From positions 1 through 10,683 of the forward strand of contig JAEZEK010000137.1 in assembly GCA_023417735.1 (NCBI GenBank): 10,683 bases of DNA, read 5' to 3'. Below the pieces are notes generated by a model, which was given only the letters and a program-made list of their open reading frames with translations, ran no database searches and had not been told where the DNA came from. Origin of the DNA: Pseudomonadota bacterium (lineage in GTDB: Bacteria > Pseudomonadota > Alphaproteobacteria > Rhizobiales > Afifellaceae). Position numbers and translations under genes: made by a program. Shown one piece after another: positions 1 through 6,682 of this stretch (the stretch's first letter is position 1; each line of letters opens with the position of its first letter).

Positions 1-139
1 GTCATGACGGCGCGTTCGGAATGAGGGCGGGGCCCGGCCGTGGTTGCAAGCGGCGGCCGCCTCCCTTAACTGCGGCGGCGTCCGGGCTGGGGCTAATCGG
101 AATGGAATGGCAGGTCAATGAAGGGGATGCGGTGATCCG
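1..139. other. Upstream stretch, no supported gene
   Basis: No gene can be supported here. In plus frame 1 an open stretch enters from the window edge and stops at a TGA at 22-24 (last residues VMTARSE), so it could be the tail of an upstream plus-strand gene. Seven codons are too few to name a family. The remaining 115 bases lead into the acyltransferase gene. A purine-rich AAGGGGA at 120-127 is the only ribosome-binding-site-like element, and it lies rather far (about 13 nt) from the ATG at 140. Confidence 0.3.
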
Positions 140-1111
140 ATGGCGATGAGGGCGACCCGCCCGCGCCGGTCGGGGCCGATGCTTCGGGCGCAGCAGATGC
201 TCGAGTATGCGGCGCTGAGGGCGGTGTCCGGCCTCATGCGCGCCCTGCCCGTGGACACCGCCTCCGCCCTGATGGGCTCGGTGTGGGAGAAGGCCGCCCC
301 GCTGACGCGCCGCCACGCCCGCGTGATGGAGAATCTCGCAATCGCCTTCCCGGACGCCACCCCCGAGGAGCGGCTCCGGATCGCGCGGGCGCAGTGGAAC
401 AATCTCGGCCGCACCTTCGCCGAGACCTTCCAGATCGACCGGATCGCCGCCGATCCCAGCCGCATCGTGTCGGTCTACCCGGCCGCGATCCACGAGCGGC
501 TGCGCGCCTGCGAGACCGGTGCCATCTTCGTGTCCATGCATGCGGCGAACTGGGAGGTGGCCGCACTGCCGGTCCGGGCCTATTTCCCCGTCGCGGGGCT
601 TTACCAGCGGCTCTCGAATCCGCTGTCGGATCGGTATGTGACCGGAATGCGTGGCGAGGTCTTCAACGGCGGGCTCTTCTCGAAGGGGCATCGGACGGCA
701 GCCCAGGTGATGCGCTGGGTGCGGGAGGGAAAGGCGATCGGCATCCTCGGGGATCACCGCGAGGCCCGCGGCGTGCCGGTGACCTTCTTCGGCCGCGAGA
801 CGACCGCCAACCCGTTCCCCGCGATGGTGGCGCGCCGTTTGCACGTGCCGCTCTATGCGGCGCGCGCCATGCGCGACGGCGGCGCGCGGTTCCGGGTCGA
901 CGGGGTGGAAATCCCGGTCCCGGTGACCAGCGATCCGGCTGCCGACGTGCAGGTGGCGACGCAGGCGATCCAGAGCCAGTTCGAGGCCTGGATCAGGGAA
1001 CGGCCGGAGGAATGGATGTGGGTCCATGATCGCTGGCGCGACAGCGGAAGGCGGCGCACCGAGGCGCCGGCGCCATCCGCGGTCGAGAGCGCCGCACGAG
1101 GCTCGGGGTGA
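140..1111 (+). CDS. Lipid A biosynthesis lauroyl/acyl-acyltransferase family protein (LpxL/HtrB-like)
   Basis: This is a 323-residue protein of the LpxL/LpxM (HtrB) lysophospholipid acyltransferase family. These inner-membrane enzymes transfer an acyl chain from acyl-ACP to the lipid A precursor. Seen in the sequence: the HxxxxE/D catalytic box as H134-AANW-E139; the downstream family blocks around 203-232 (GDH..., TFFGRET, NPFPAMVARR); and the closing EEWMWVHDRWR at 290-300. The N-terminus is basic and then amphipathic (residues 15-35), fitting a membrane-associated protein. Length is normal for the family. ATG 140 is the first ATG after an in-frame stop at 119-121; ATG 146 or 179 are alternatives, because the first 13 residues look dispensable. 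The last 20 or so residues are low-complexity Ala/Ser/Arg. Acyl-chain specificity (C12, C14 or the very long chain of rhizobial LpxXL) cannot be read from sequence. hspQ follows with a 4-bp overlap. Confidence 0.9.
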   Translation: MAMRATRPRRSGPMLRAQQMLEYAALRAVSGLMRALPVDTASALMGSVWEKAAPLTRRHARVMENLAIAFPDATPEERLRIARAQWNNLGRTFAETFQIDRIAADPSRIVSVYPAAIHERLRACETGAIFVSMHAANWEVAALPVRAYFPVAGLYQRLSNPLSDRYVTGMRGEVFNGGLFSKGHRTAAQVMRWVREGKAIGILGDHREARGVPVTFFGRETTANPFPAMVARRLHVPLYAARAMRDGGARFRVDGVEIPVPVTSDPAADVQVATQAIQSQFEAWIRERPEEWMWVHDRWRDSGRRRTEAPAPSAVESAARGSG

Positions 1112-1440
1112 CGATGAAGGTCATAGAAGCCAAGTACCGGGTCGGCCAGATCGTCCGACACAGGCACTTTTCCTTCCGAGGCGTGATCTTCGACGTCGAC
1201 CCGGCCTTCGACAACACGGAGGAATGGTACCAGGCGATCCCGGAGGAGATCCGGCCGTCCAAGGCCCAGCCGTTCTACCACCTGCTCGCAGAAAACGCGG
1301 AATCCGAATACATCGCCTACGTTTCGGAGCAGAACCTCATGCCGGACGAGAGCGGCGACCCGGTCCGCCACCCCCAGGTGCGCGAACTCTTCGCCGGCTT
1401 CGAGAAGGGCTATTACCGCAGCCGCTGCGCGATGAACTGA
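1108..1440 (+). CDS. hspQ: Heat shock protein HspQ (hemimethylated DNA-binding YccV-like family)
   Basis: A protein of about 108-110 residues that matches the HspQ/YccV family along its whole length. HspQ is a small cytoplasmic protein, known in enterobacteria as a Lon substrate and specificity-enhancing factor; it was first described as binding hemimethylated DNA. Recognisable parts are the opening KYRVGQIVRHR with FRGVIFDVDP, the central NTEEWYQ and the QPFYHLLAEN block, and the SEYIAYVSEQNL segment. Together these form the small beta-barrel fold, and the C-terminal tail is FEKGYYRSRCAMN. Two starts are possible: GTG 1108, overlapping the upstream TGA, or ATG 1114, which begins directly at MKVIEAKYRVGQ. 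The ATG is equally plausible and would leave 2 bp between the genes. Either way translation is probably coupled to the acyltransferase. The next gene is convergent, 33 bp downstream. Confidence 0.95.
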   Translation: MTMKVIEAKYRVGQIVRHRHFSFRGVIFDVDPAFDNTEEWYQAIPEEIRPSKAQPFYHLLAENAESEYIAYVSEQNLMPDESGDPVRHPQVRELFAGFEKGYYRSRCAMN

Positions 1441-1459
1441 GCCCGGCGCGGGGCCGGGC
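1441..1459. terminator. GC hairpin between convergent genes, possible terminator
   Basis: A perfect 7-bp inverted repeat (GCCCGGC, 5-nt loop, GCCGGGC) begins immediately after the hspQ stop and lies between hspQ and the convergent IalB-family gene. Position and stem strength fit a bidirectional transcription stop. There is no T-run on either side, so a classical intrinsic terminator is not proven. The stem may instead act as a 3' end stabiliser. Confidence 0.4.
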
Positions 1460-1473
1460 CCAGCGGCAATGCT

Positions 1474-2160
1474 CTACTGGCCGGCGGCGGGCGCGGGCTG
1501 GCGCTGGCGCTCGATGAGCTGCTGCCTGGCCTCCTCGGCCTTCTTCGTCAGCTCGTCCTGCAGCTTCTGCTGCTCCGCCTGCAGCTGGGCCGGGTCCACG
1601 GCCGGGCCGTCATAGGCCGCGGTGAAGCCGGCGAGGCTGATGTCGAAATTCACCGGCTTCGCCTGCTGGTTCAGCGTGGTGATGACGAGCTGCTTGCCCC
1701 GCTTGAGGCTCGCCACGTAGTCGGCGTTCACCTCGTTCTCCGCGAAGCAGAGGTTGGGGAAGCAGATCGTGTAGATCGCCTTCTGAGTCTTGCCGCCGTC
1801 GATCTGAACCTGGAGCCCCGGGCGGAGCAGCATGCCGGGCGGAACGGCGGTCACGAGGATCTTCTTGTTCTCGACCTCGCGAAGCGAGATCGCGGCGAGC
1901 AGCTGGCCGGTCGCGGCCCGGCGCTCGCGCGTGACCACGCACACGTTCTGCTTGTTCTCCGGGTTCTGGCTGCAGAGCTTCAGCCAGTCCGGCTGCGCCT
2001 GCGCGTCGCCGCCCGGAGCGGCCTGCGCGGGAGCCGGGGCCGGCTGCTGGGCGGCGTCCTGCGCAAGCGCGGATGCGGCACCCGCTGCGATGAAGGCCGC
2101 CGCAAGCGCGGCCCGCGTTGCGCCGGCGCGCGAATTGGCTTGAGTGCGCGTCGAAGACAT
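1474..2160 (-). CDS. Invasion-associated locus B (IalB) family secreted protein
   Basis: A 228-residue secreted protein of the IalB family, named after the Bartonella protein linked to erythrocyte invasion; in most alphaproteobacteria its role is undefined. The signal peptide is clear: a basic N-terminus (R5, R11, R16), an Ala-rich core and an ALA|Q cleavage site after about residue 33. A Pro/Ala/Gln-rich linker follows, then the IalB domain from about 58 to 183 with its four cysteines (LCSQ, NVCVVT, and the TICFPNLC pair), which would be oxidised in the periplasm. The final 40 or so residues are rich in Gln, Glu, Lys and Ala, look like a charged helix or coiled coil, and end in PAPAAGQ. The start is ATG 2160, preceded by AGAGGGA at good spacing. 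The open frame runs further upstream to 2463, but that part lacks family sequence and would bury the signal peptide. It is divergent from the solute-binding protein gene. Confidence 0.9.
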   Translation of the reverse strand: MSSTRTQANSRAGATRAALAAAFIAAGAASALAQDAAQQPAPAPAQAAPGGDAQAQPDWLKLCSQNPENKQNVCVVTRERRAATGQLLAAISLREVENKKILVTAVPPGMLLRPGLQVQIDGGKTQKAIYTICFPNLCFAENEVNADYVASLKRGKQLVITTLNQQAKPVNFDISLAGFTAAYDGPAVDPAQLQAEQQKLQDELTKKAEEARQQLIERQRQPAPAAGQ

Positions 2161-2359
2161 GAAATTCCCTCTGGCTGGCCCGCTCGGCTCGTGGCGGGCG
2201 CGATCCGAAATCCGCTCCGGCTCGTCGCTTCCAAATGAGGCGATAGCTGGGCTGGCGGTCCCTGCCCCTCCATAGCCGTCATTTGCCGATAGTTCCAGTT
2301 TCGCGCAGACTCGGACGACACGATCGCAGCCATGCGAATCGCGGAAGGACGAACGGAAC
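2161..2359. promoter_or_regulatory. Divergent intergenic region between IalB-family and YejA-like genes
   Basis: This 199-bp spacer must hold the promoters for both divergent genes. The only firm signals are the ribosome binding site AGAGGGA for the minus gene (about 2165-2172) and the GGAAGGA (2343-2349) upstream of the GTG start at 2360. I could not pick a convincing -35/-10 pair on either strand; the best hexamers match the sigma-70 consensus at only four of six positions. Confidence 0.4.
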
Positions 2360-4192
2360 GTGAGATTCTCTACGACAGGGCGGCGCCGAAGTGCAGTGGC
2401 GGCCGCCCTCCTCCTCCTCGTCGCGGGGAGCGGAGGCGGCCAGGCCGAGCCGGTGCACGGCATCGCGATGCACGGCGAGCCGGCGCTGCCGCCCGACTTC
2501 CCCCACCTGCCCTATGCCGACCCCGAGGCGCCGAAGGGCGGCAGGCTCGGCTTCGCCAATGTCGGCACCTTCGACAGCCTGAACCCGTTCATCGTGCGCG
2601 GCACCGCGCCGCGGGGGCTGTGGGACGTGACCTGGGGCAACAACGTCTGGGAGAGCCTGCTCACCCGGAACAAGGACGAGGCCTTCTCGCTCTACGGCCT
2701 CATCGCGGAAACCGTCGAATCACCGGCTGACCGCAGCTGGGTGGAGTTCCGGCTGAACCCGAAGGCTCGCTTTTCCGACGGCGCGCCGGTGACGGTCGAG
2801 GACGTGCGCTTCTCGTTCGAGCTCCTGGCGAAGAAGGGACGGCCGAACTTCCGCTCATGGGCGGACGCCGTGACGGACATCGCGGCCGTCGGCGAGCGCG
2901 GCATCCGCTTCACGCTCGCCGAGGGCTCGAGCCGCGAACTGCCGCTCCTCCTCGGCATGTTCCCGATCTTCCCGAAGCACGCGACCGACCCGGAGGCCTT
3001 CGACCGCTCCGGCTTCGCCATTCCAGTCGGTTCGGGGCCCTACACGATCGCCGAGGTCAACCCGGGCACGCGCGTCACGCTCCGCCGCAACCCCGATTAT
3101 TGGGGCAAGGACCTGCCGGTGAAGCGGGGCACCGACAATTTCGACGAGATTCGGGTCGAGTACTTCCGCGACTCCAACTCCTATTTCGAAGCCTTCAAGA
3201 AGGGCCTCTTCGACATGGTGGTGGAATCCGACCCGAACCGCTGGGCGACGGGCTACGACTTCCCCGCGGCGCGCGACGGGCGCGTGAAGCTCGATGAATT
3301 CGAAACCGGCGTCCCGAAGCCGATGATCGGCTTCGTCTTCAACACCCGCCGGCCGCCCTTCGACGATCCGAAGGTGCGCGAGGCGCTCACCTATTTCCTC
3401 GATTTCGAGTGGATCAACCGCAACCTCTACCACGACCTCTACCAGCGGACGGGGAGCTTCTTCCAGGGCTCCGAACTGTCGGCGCTGGGGCAGCCGGCGG
3501 ACGAGCGCGAGCGCGCACTGCTCGCGGCCTTCCCCGACGCGGTCCGGCCCGAGGTGATGGAGGGCCGCTACGCGCCGCCGGTGAGCGACGGCACCGGCCG
3601 GGACCGGGCGAACCTCAAGCGCGGCATGAACCTTCTGACGGAAGCGGGCTACGGCATCCGTGGCGGCAAGCTCGTCGAGGAGAGGACGGGGCAGCCGCTC
3701 CGGTTCGAGATCCTGGTGCTCTCGCGCGACCAGGAGCGGCTCGCCCTCGCCTTCCAGCGCACGCTCGGGCTGATCGGCATCGAGCTCGGCGTGCGCCAGG
3801 TCGACGCCGCGCAATATTGGGAGCGGCTGAAGTCGTTCGACTTCGACATGATCCAGTGGGCCTACGCCGCCTCGCTCTCGCCCGGCAACGAGCAGCGCTT
3901 CCGCTGGTCGTCGCAATCGGCGGATTCGGACGGCAGCTTCAACTTCGCGGGGGTGCGCAACCCTGCCGTCGACGCCACGATCGACGCGCTGCTCGCCGCC
4001 GTCACCCGCGAGGAGTTCCTCGCCGCCGCCCGCGCGCTCGACCGCGTGCTCATTTCGGGCTTCTACGTGCTGCCGCTGTTCCACCCGCCGGGCGACTGGG
4101 TGGCGCGCTGGACCCGCGTCGTGCCGCCCGAACGCGGCTCGCTCTACGGGCCGGAGCCGACGACCTGGTGGTCAGCGGAGGCCGCGCGATGA
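2360..4192 (+). CDS. Extracellular solute-binding protein, family 5 (YejA-like peptide ABC transporter)
   Basis: A 610-residue periplasmic substrate-binding protein of ABC-transporter family 5 (SBP_bac_5). It is closest in feel to YejA, the binding protein of the Yej oligopeptide/microcin C importer. The signal peptide has RRR at 8-10, a hydrophobic core at 12-22 and cleavage near QA|EP at about 29. There is no lipobox cysteine, so it should be soluble. The YejA-type opening HGIAMHGEPALPP and YADPEAPKGG (33-61) is present, as are DSLNPFIV at about 72-79, FRLNPKARFSDGAPVT, SGPYTI with LRRNPDYWGKDLP, and the LTYFLDFEWINRNLYHDLY block. Length is normal for YejA-like proteins. The start is GTG 2360; the next in-frame ATG lies beyond the signal peptide. 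No permease or ATPase gene is adjacent, so it must use a transporter encoded elsewhere. The real peptide substrate is unknown. Confidence 0.92.
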   Translation: MRFSTTGRRRSAVAAALLLLVAGSGGGQAEPVHGIAMHGEPALPPDFPHLPYADPEAPKGGRLGFANVGTFDSLNPFIVRGTAPRGLWDVTWGNNVWESLLTRNKDEAFSLYGLIAETVESPADRSWVEFRLNPKARFSDGAPVTVEDVRFSFELLAKKGRPNFRSWADAVTDIAAVGERGIRFTLAEGSSRELPLLLGMFPIFPKHATDPEAFDRSGFAIPVGSGPYTIAEVNPGTRVTLRRNPDYWGKDLPVKRGTDNFDEIRVEYFRDSNSYFEAFKKGLFDMVVESDPNRWATGYDFPAARDGRVKLDEFETGVPKPMIGFVFNTRRPPFDDPKVREALTYFLDFEWINRNLYHDLYQRTGSFFQGSELSALGQPADERERALLAAFPDAVRPEVMEGRYAPPVSDGTGRDRANLKRGMNLLTEAGYGIRGGKLVEERTGQPLRFEILVLSRDQERLALAFQRTLGLIGIELGVRQVDAAQYWERLKSFDFDMIQWAYAASLSPGNEQRFRWSSQSADSDGSFNFAGVRNPAVDATIDALLAAVTREEFLAAARALDRVLISGFYVLPLFHPPGDWVARWTRVVPPERGSLYGPEPTTWWSAEAAR

Positions 4193-4860
4193 GCGGCACC
4201 GCCATCGCGCCGCTCGCAATCGACGTCGTCTCCGACGTGATGTGCCCGTGGTGCTATATCGGCAAGCGGCGGCTCGAAAGGGCGCTCGCGCTCGCCGCCC
4301 CGCTCGCGGTCACCGTGCGCTGGCGCCCCTACCAGCTCGACCCGACGCTTCCCCCCGAAGGCAAGGACCGCGGCACCTACCTTTCGGACAAGTTCGGCGA
4401 TCCCGGCCGCATCGCGGCCATGCACGAGCGCCTTTCGGAAACCGGTGCCGCGGAAGGAATCGCCTTCGACTTCGCCGCGATCCGCGTCTCGCCCAATACG
4501 CTCGACGCACACCGCCTGTCGCGCTGGGCGCTCACCGCCGGCGTGCAGGACGCGGTCATCGAAGCCCTCTTCCGCGCCTATTTCGTCGAGGGCCGGGACG
4601 TCGGCGACCACGAGGTGCTCGTCGCGATCGCCGCCGCGGCCGGTATGGAGCCGGAGGTCGTCGCACGGCTCCTCGCGGGCGACGCCGACCGGGCGCGGAT
4701 CGAGGAGGAGGTCGCACTCGCCCGCCGCGTAGGGGTGACGGGCGTGCCGACCTTCATCCTCGCCGACCGGTATGCGGTCGTCGGCGCGCAGGCGGCGGAG
4801 ACCATCGCCGATGCGCTCGGCGCCGTGGCGCGCGAGACGGCGGCGAACAGCGGCCGCTAG
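4189..4860 (+). CDS. DsbA family oxidoreductase, FrnE-like (cytoplasmic)
   Basis: A 223-residue protein of the DsbA/FrnE subgroup of thioredoxin-fold proteins, which also includes 2-hydroxychromene-2-carboxylate isomerase-like enzymes. Seen: the first beta strand, then C19-P-W-C22, a CXXC redox pair; a long helical insertion (about 60-165, including RVSPNTLDAHRLSRWA); and the cis-proline loop GVTGVPTFIL at about 182-191. There is no signal peptide, so unlike periplasmic DsbA it should act in the cytoplasm. Having both cysteines argues for dithiol-disulfide or protein-disulfide chemistry rather than the isomerase reaction; the substrate is unknown. The start is ATG 4189, overlapping the upstream TGA (ATGA), which suggests coupled translation with the solute-binding protein. 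The frame is open much further upstream, but that part only shadows the previous gene. The stop lies inside a CTAG shared with the opposite-strand gene. Confidence 0.92.
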   Translation: MSGTAIAPLAIDVVSDVMCPWCYIGKRRLERALALAAPLAVTVRWRPYQLDPTLPPEGKDRGTYLSDKFGDPGRIAAMHERLSETGAAEGIAFDFAAIRVSPNTLDAHRLSRWALTAGVQDAVIEALFRAYFVEGRDVGDHEVLVAIAAAAGMEPEVVARLLAGDADRARIEEEVALARRVGVTGVPTFILADRYAVVGAQAAETIADALGAVARETAANSGR

Positions 4861-5435
4861 GCTTCGAGCATCGCCTCGGGCACCTCCAGGCGCTTGTACA
4901 TGATGGTCGTGGCGTCCAGCCTGTCGGCGAACGGATCGCGGCAGTAGCCGGGGATCGTCCCGGCGGTGACGTAGCCGAGCGAGGCGTAGAGAGGCTCGGC
5001 ATGGTCGCCGGTGCGCGTGTCGAGCGTGAGGAGGCTGCGGCCGAGCGCGGCAGCCACCTGCTCGACCGCCGCCATCAGGGCGCGGGCTATGCCGCGGCGG
5101 CGGAAGGCGGGGTCGACGAGAAGCTTGGAGACCTCCGCCCGGTGCGGCTGGTTGGGCGGCGTGTCGAGCGCGAGCTGCACCGTGCCGACGATCCTTTCGC
5201 CCGATTCCGCCGCAAGGAGCACGCGCGCGCCGTCGCGGACGGCCGGCAGCACCTTCCGCTCCCAGAACGCGCGTGCCTCGGCTTCCGGAAAGGGCATCAC
5301 GAAGTTCACGCTCGCCCCGGCATGGACGCAGGCATGGAGGAGCGCGGCGAACGCGTCGAGCCGGGACGCGAGGTCCTCGGCCGCGACGATCGCCGGCCGG
5401 ATGGCCGCGTCCCGACTGTCTTCGCTCGCACGCAT
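4857..5435 (-). CDS. GNAT family N-acetyltransferase
   Basis: A 192-residue GCN5-related N-acetyltransferase, which transfers acetyl from acetyl-CoA to an amine whose identity is not readable here. The acetyl-CoA pyrophosphate-binding motif A is clear: VSKLLVDPAFRRRGIARAL at 102-120, with R-R-R-G-I-A at 112-117. It is preceded by the central strand IVGTVQLAL (82-90). Motif B follows as TLDTRTGDHAEPLYASLGY (137-155). The C-terminus has a YCRDPFADRLDATTIMYKRL-like strand typical of this family. The start is ATG 5435, with GAGGG just upstream overlapping the stop of the XRE-cupin gene 7 bp away; the two form an operon. Such regulator-GNAT pairs usually mean that the regulator controls the enzyme, but that is inference. 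The stop shares CTAG with the convergent oxidoreductase gene. Confidence 0.92.
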   Translation of the reverse strand: MRASEDSRDAAIRPAIVAAEDLASRLDAFAALLHACVHAGASVNFVMPFPEAEARAFWERKVLPAVRDGARVLLAAESGERIVGTVQLALDTPPNQPHRAEVSKLLVDPAFRRRGIARALMAAVEQVAAALGRSLLTLDTRTGDHAEPLYASLGYVTAGTIPGYCRDPFADRLDATTIMYKRLEVPEAMLEA

Positions 5436-5442
5436 GGCGCCC

Positions 5443-6015
5443 TCACACGATGAAAAGCAGATACCGCGCCCCGCTCGCCGCCGGCGTCTCGAAGGCGCTC
5501 GGGCCGTCGAGCCGGTAGCGCAGGCAGTCGCCGGGGCGGAGATCGTGGATGGCGGCGCCGAGGCGCAGCGTCAGCGCGCCCTCCAGGAGAACGAGGTGGT
5601 GCTCCAGCCCCGGCCTCGGCGGATCGTCATAGGCGATGCGCGTGGCGGCGGGCAGCGCGGCTTCCAGCACCTCGCCGGCGAGGCTGCGCGCAGGCGGCGA
5701 GACGGAGCGCCGGCGATAGCCGGTTTCGGGATCCGTCCAGAGCGGCTGGTCGTCCGGGCGGACGAGCGGCGGGAAATCCTCCTCCACCATCAGCATGAGC
5801 CGCGACATCGGCAGGCGGTAGGCGGCGCAGAGCCGGCCGAGCACGCTCGCCGTTGCGCTCACCTCCGCGTTCTCCAGCCGCGACAGCGTCGCCCGGCTGA
5901 CGCCGGAGCGGCGGGAAAGCTCGTCGAGCGCCCAGCCGCGCCCGGCCCGCAGCGCCTTCAGGCGTGCTGCGATGCGCCGGTCGATCGTTTCGTCGGGGGG
6001 AACGTTTCGTTCCAT
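5443..6015 (-). CDS. XRE family transcriptional regulator with C-terminal cupin domain
   Basis: A 190-residue, two-domain regulator. Residues 14-71 form an XRE/Cro-type helix-turn-helix (RLKALRAGRGWALDELSRRS, then GVSRATLSRLENAEVSAT, then LGRLCAAYRLPMSRL). Residues 113-190 form a small cupin beta-barrel (HHLVLLEGALTLRLG, DLRPGDCLRYRLDG), the usual effector-sensing half of this family. The ligand is unknown. It is the first gene of a two-gene unit with the downstream GNAT acetyltransferase, which it probably controls along with itself. ATG 6015 is the only standard start that gives the full HTH; no Shine-Dalgarno precedes it. Instead a promoter-like TGGACT-16-TATCAT ends about 7 nt upstream, so the mRNA may be leaderless. 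Three perfect 6-3-6 palindromes lie over the promoter and first codons and are candidate operators. Confidence 0.92.
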   Translation of the reverse strand: MERNVPPDETIDRRIAARLKALRAGRGWALDELSRRSGVSRATLSRLENAEVSATASVLGRLCAAYRLPMSRLMLMVEEDFPPLVRPDDQPLWTDPETGYRRRSVSPPARSLAGEVLEAALPAATRIAYDDPPRPGLEHHLVLLEGALTLRLGAAIHDLRPGDCLRYRLDGPSAFETPAASGARYLLFIV

Positions 6016-6051
6016 ATCCGGGATGATATCCCGAATCTGGACGGAGTCCAG
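5999..6051 (-). promoter_or_regulatory. Promoter with three short palindromes, putative autoregulatory operators of the XRE-cupin gene
   Basis: Three perfect inverted repeats, each with 6-bp arms and a 3-bp spacer, sit in 53 bp: GGAACG-TTT-CGTTCC (5999-6013, spanning the start codon end and first codons), CGGGAT-GAT-ATCCCG (6019-6033; extended to 8 of 9 pairs over 6016-6036), and CTGGAC-GGA-GTCCAG (6037-6051). On the minus strand TGGACT (6050-6045) and TATCAT (6028-6023), 16 nt apart, resemble -35 and -10 hexamers (4 of 6 and 5 of 6). That would place transcription start at about 6017, next to the ATG at 6015. Palindrome 2 covers the -10 and palindrome 3 the -35, as expected for repressor sites. 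Their arm sequences differ, so not all need bind the same protein. Confidence 0.45.
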
Positions 6052-6114
6052 CCCGTAAGGCCACCGGGCCAGACAGGCGGCGAAATCCGGTCCGGCGCGG
6101 CCGCGGGCGCCGCG

Positions 6115-6396
6115 TCAGGCGTCGTTGTCGGGGAGGCCCTGATGCACGCGGAGGACGCGCCCGGCCGAAGGTTCGGCCGGCTCGGACGATGCTGCGCCGC
6201 CGCCCTCGATACGGGCGAAGATCGCGTCCATGCGGCTGCGCTGGTCGCGCGTGATCATGGCATGCGTGCCGTGCTGGTCGAGCCGCGCCTTCTGGCCGGC
6301 GAGGAACTGCCGCTCGAAGCCGCTCACGCCGGGATCGGCGAGCGCGGCGTCGATCTGCGCCTGCAGCGCGACGACTTCCCGTGTGTTCAGTGCCAT
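6115..6396 (-). CDS. Hypothetical protein, 93 aa
   Basis: A 93-residue protein I do not recognise. Residues 1-65 look like two or three amphipathic helices (LNTREVVALQAQIDAAL, FERQFLAGQKARLDQHG, ITRDQRSRMDAIFARI). The tail 66-93 is low-complexity and acidic to polar. There is no signal peptide, membrane segment or cysteine. The start is ATG 6396, chosen because AGGGGAGGG lies about 6 nt upstream; the frame is open to 6588, but the extension is Arg/Ser-rich shadow sequence. It lies 40 bp after the 79-residue gene on the same strand and is probably part of the same small-gene run. The XRE-cupin promoter follows about 60 bp after the stop. Confidence 0.7.
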   Translation of the reverse strand: MALNTREVVALQAQIDAALADPGVSGFERQFLAGQKARLDQHGTHAMITRDQRSRMDAIFARIEGGGAASSEPAEPSAGRVLRVHQGLPDNDA

Positions 6397-6436
6397 CGAC
6401 GCCCTCCCCTGCGGCACGCCTGCATGCCGGACGCGC

Positions 6437-6676
6437 TCAGCGCTTCGGCCGGAAACCGCTGCCCTGCGTGGCGCCCTCGAGGAGCGGCCGCAGCAGGGAG
6501 ATCTGCGCGGTCGCCACGATGACCTCCTGGATCGGCGGGTGGCCGCCGACGCGGATCTCGCCGAACACGACGAACGGCCCCCCGGCAAGGAAGGTCCGCA
6601 TCTCGGTCATGGTCGCGGCGGGATGATCGACGACGAGCTTCTCGCCGCCCGTCATGGTCAGTTCGAAGCGCGCCAT
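6437..6676 (-). CDS. Hypothetical protein, 79 aa
   Basis: A 79-residue protein of unknown family. The pattern looks mainly beta: MARFELTMTGGEKLVVDHP, then a helix (TMTEMRTFLAGG), then FVVFGEI and IQEVIVATAQISLLRPL, with a polar basic tail (GSGFRPKR). There is no signal peptide or membrane span. ATG 6676 has GTGAGG about 5 nt upstream, and only 6 bp separate it from the stop of the lysine-rich gene before it, so the two are probably cotranscribed and translationally linked. Codon use matches the GC-rich surroundings, with a third-position G/C preference that supports real coding. No function can be inferred. Confidence 0.7.
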   Translation of the reverse strand: MARFELTMTGGEKLVVDHPAATMTEMRTFLAGGPFVVFGEIRVGGHPPIQEVIVATAQISLLRPLLEGATQGSGFRPKR

Positions 6677-6682
6677 CGGGCC

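Noticed and set aside
2..1027. Minus-strand open frame of 341 residues
   Set aside because: It is the shadow of the acyltransferase gene; its Arg/His/Pro-rich sequence matches no family, while the plus frame carries the catalytic motif.
2345..2380. General stress sigma factor (EcfG-type GGAAC) promoter at the YejA-like start
   Set aside because: The GGAAC at 2355-2359 touches the start codon and has no GTT partner at the right distance.
2161..2463. N-terminal extension of the IalB-family protein
   Set aside because: It would place the signal peptide internally; the ATG at 2160 has a good ribosome binding site.
2855..4084. Minus-strand open frame of 409 residues
   Set aside because: Antisense shadow of the YejA-like gene; GC-rich codon bias keeps this frame open, and the translation is low-complexity Arg/Glu/Val.
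3409..4188. N-terminal extension of the DsbA-like protein
   Set aside because: It lies in another frame inside the solute-binding protein gene; family sequence begins right after ATG 4189.
4242..5453. Plus-strand open frame of 403 residues, and another of 503 residues at 5011-6522
   Set aside because: Both run across several real genes on both strands and translate to Arg/Ala-rich sequence without motifs.
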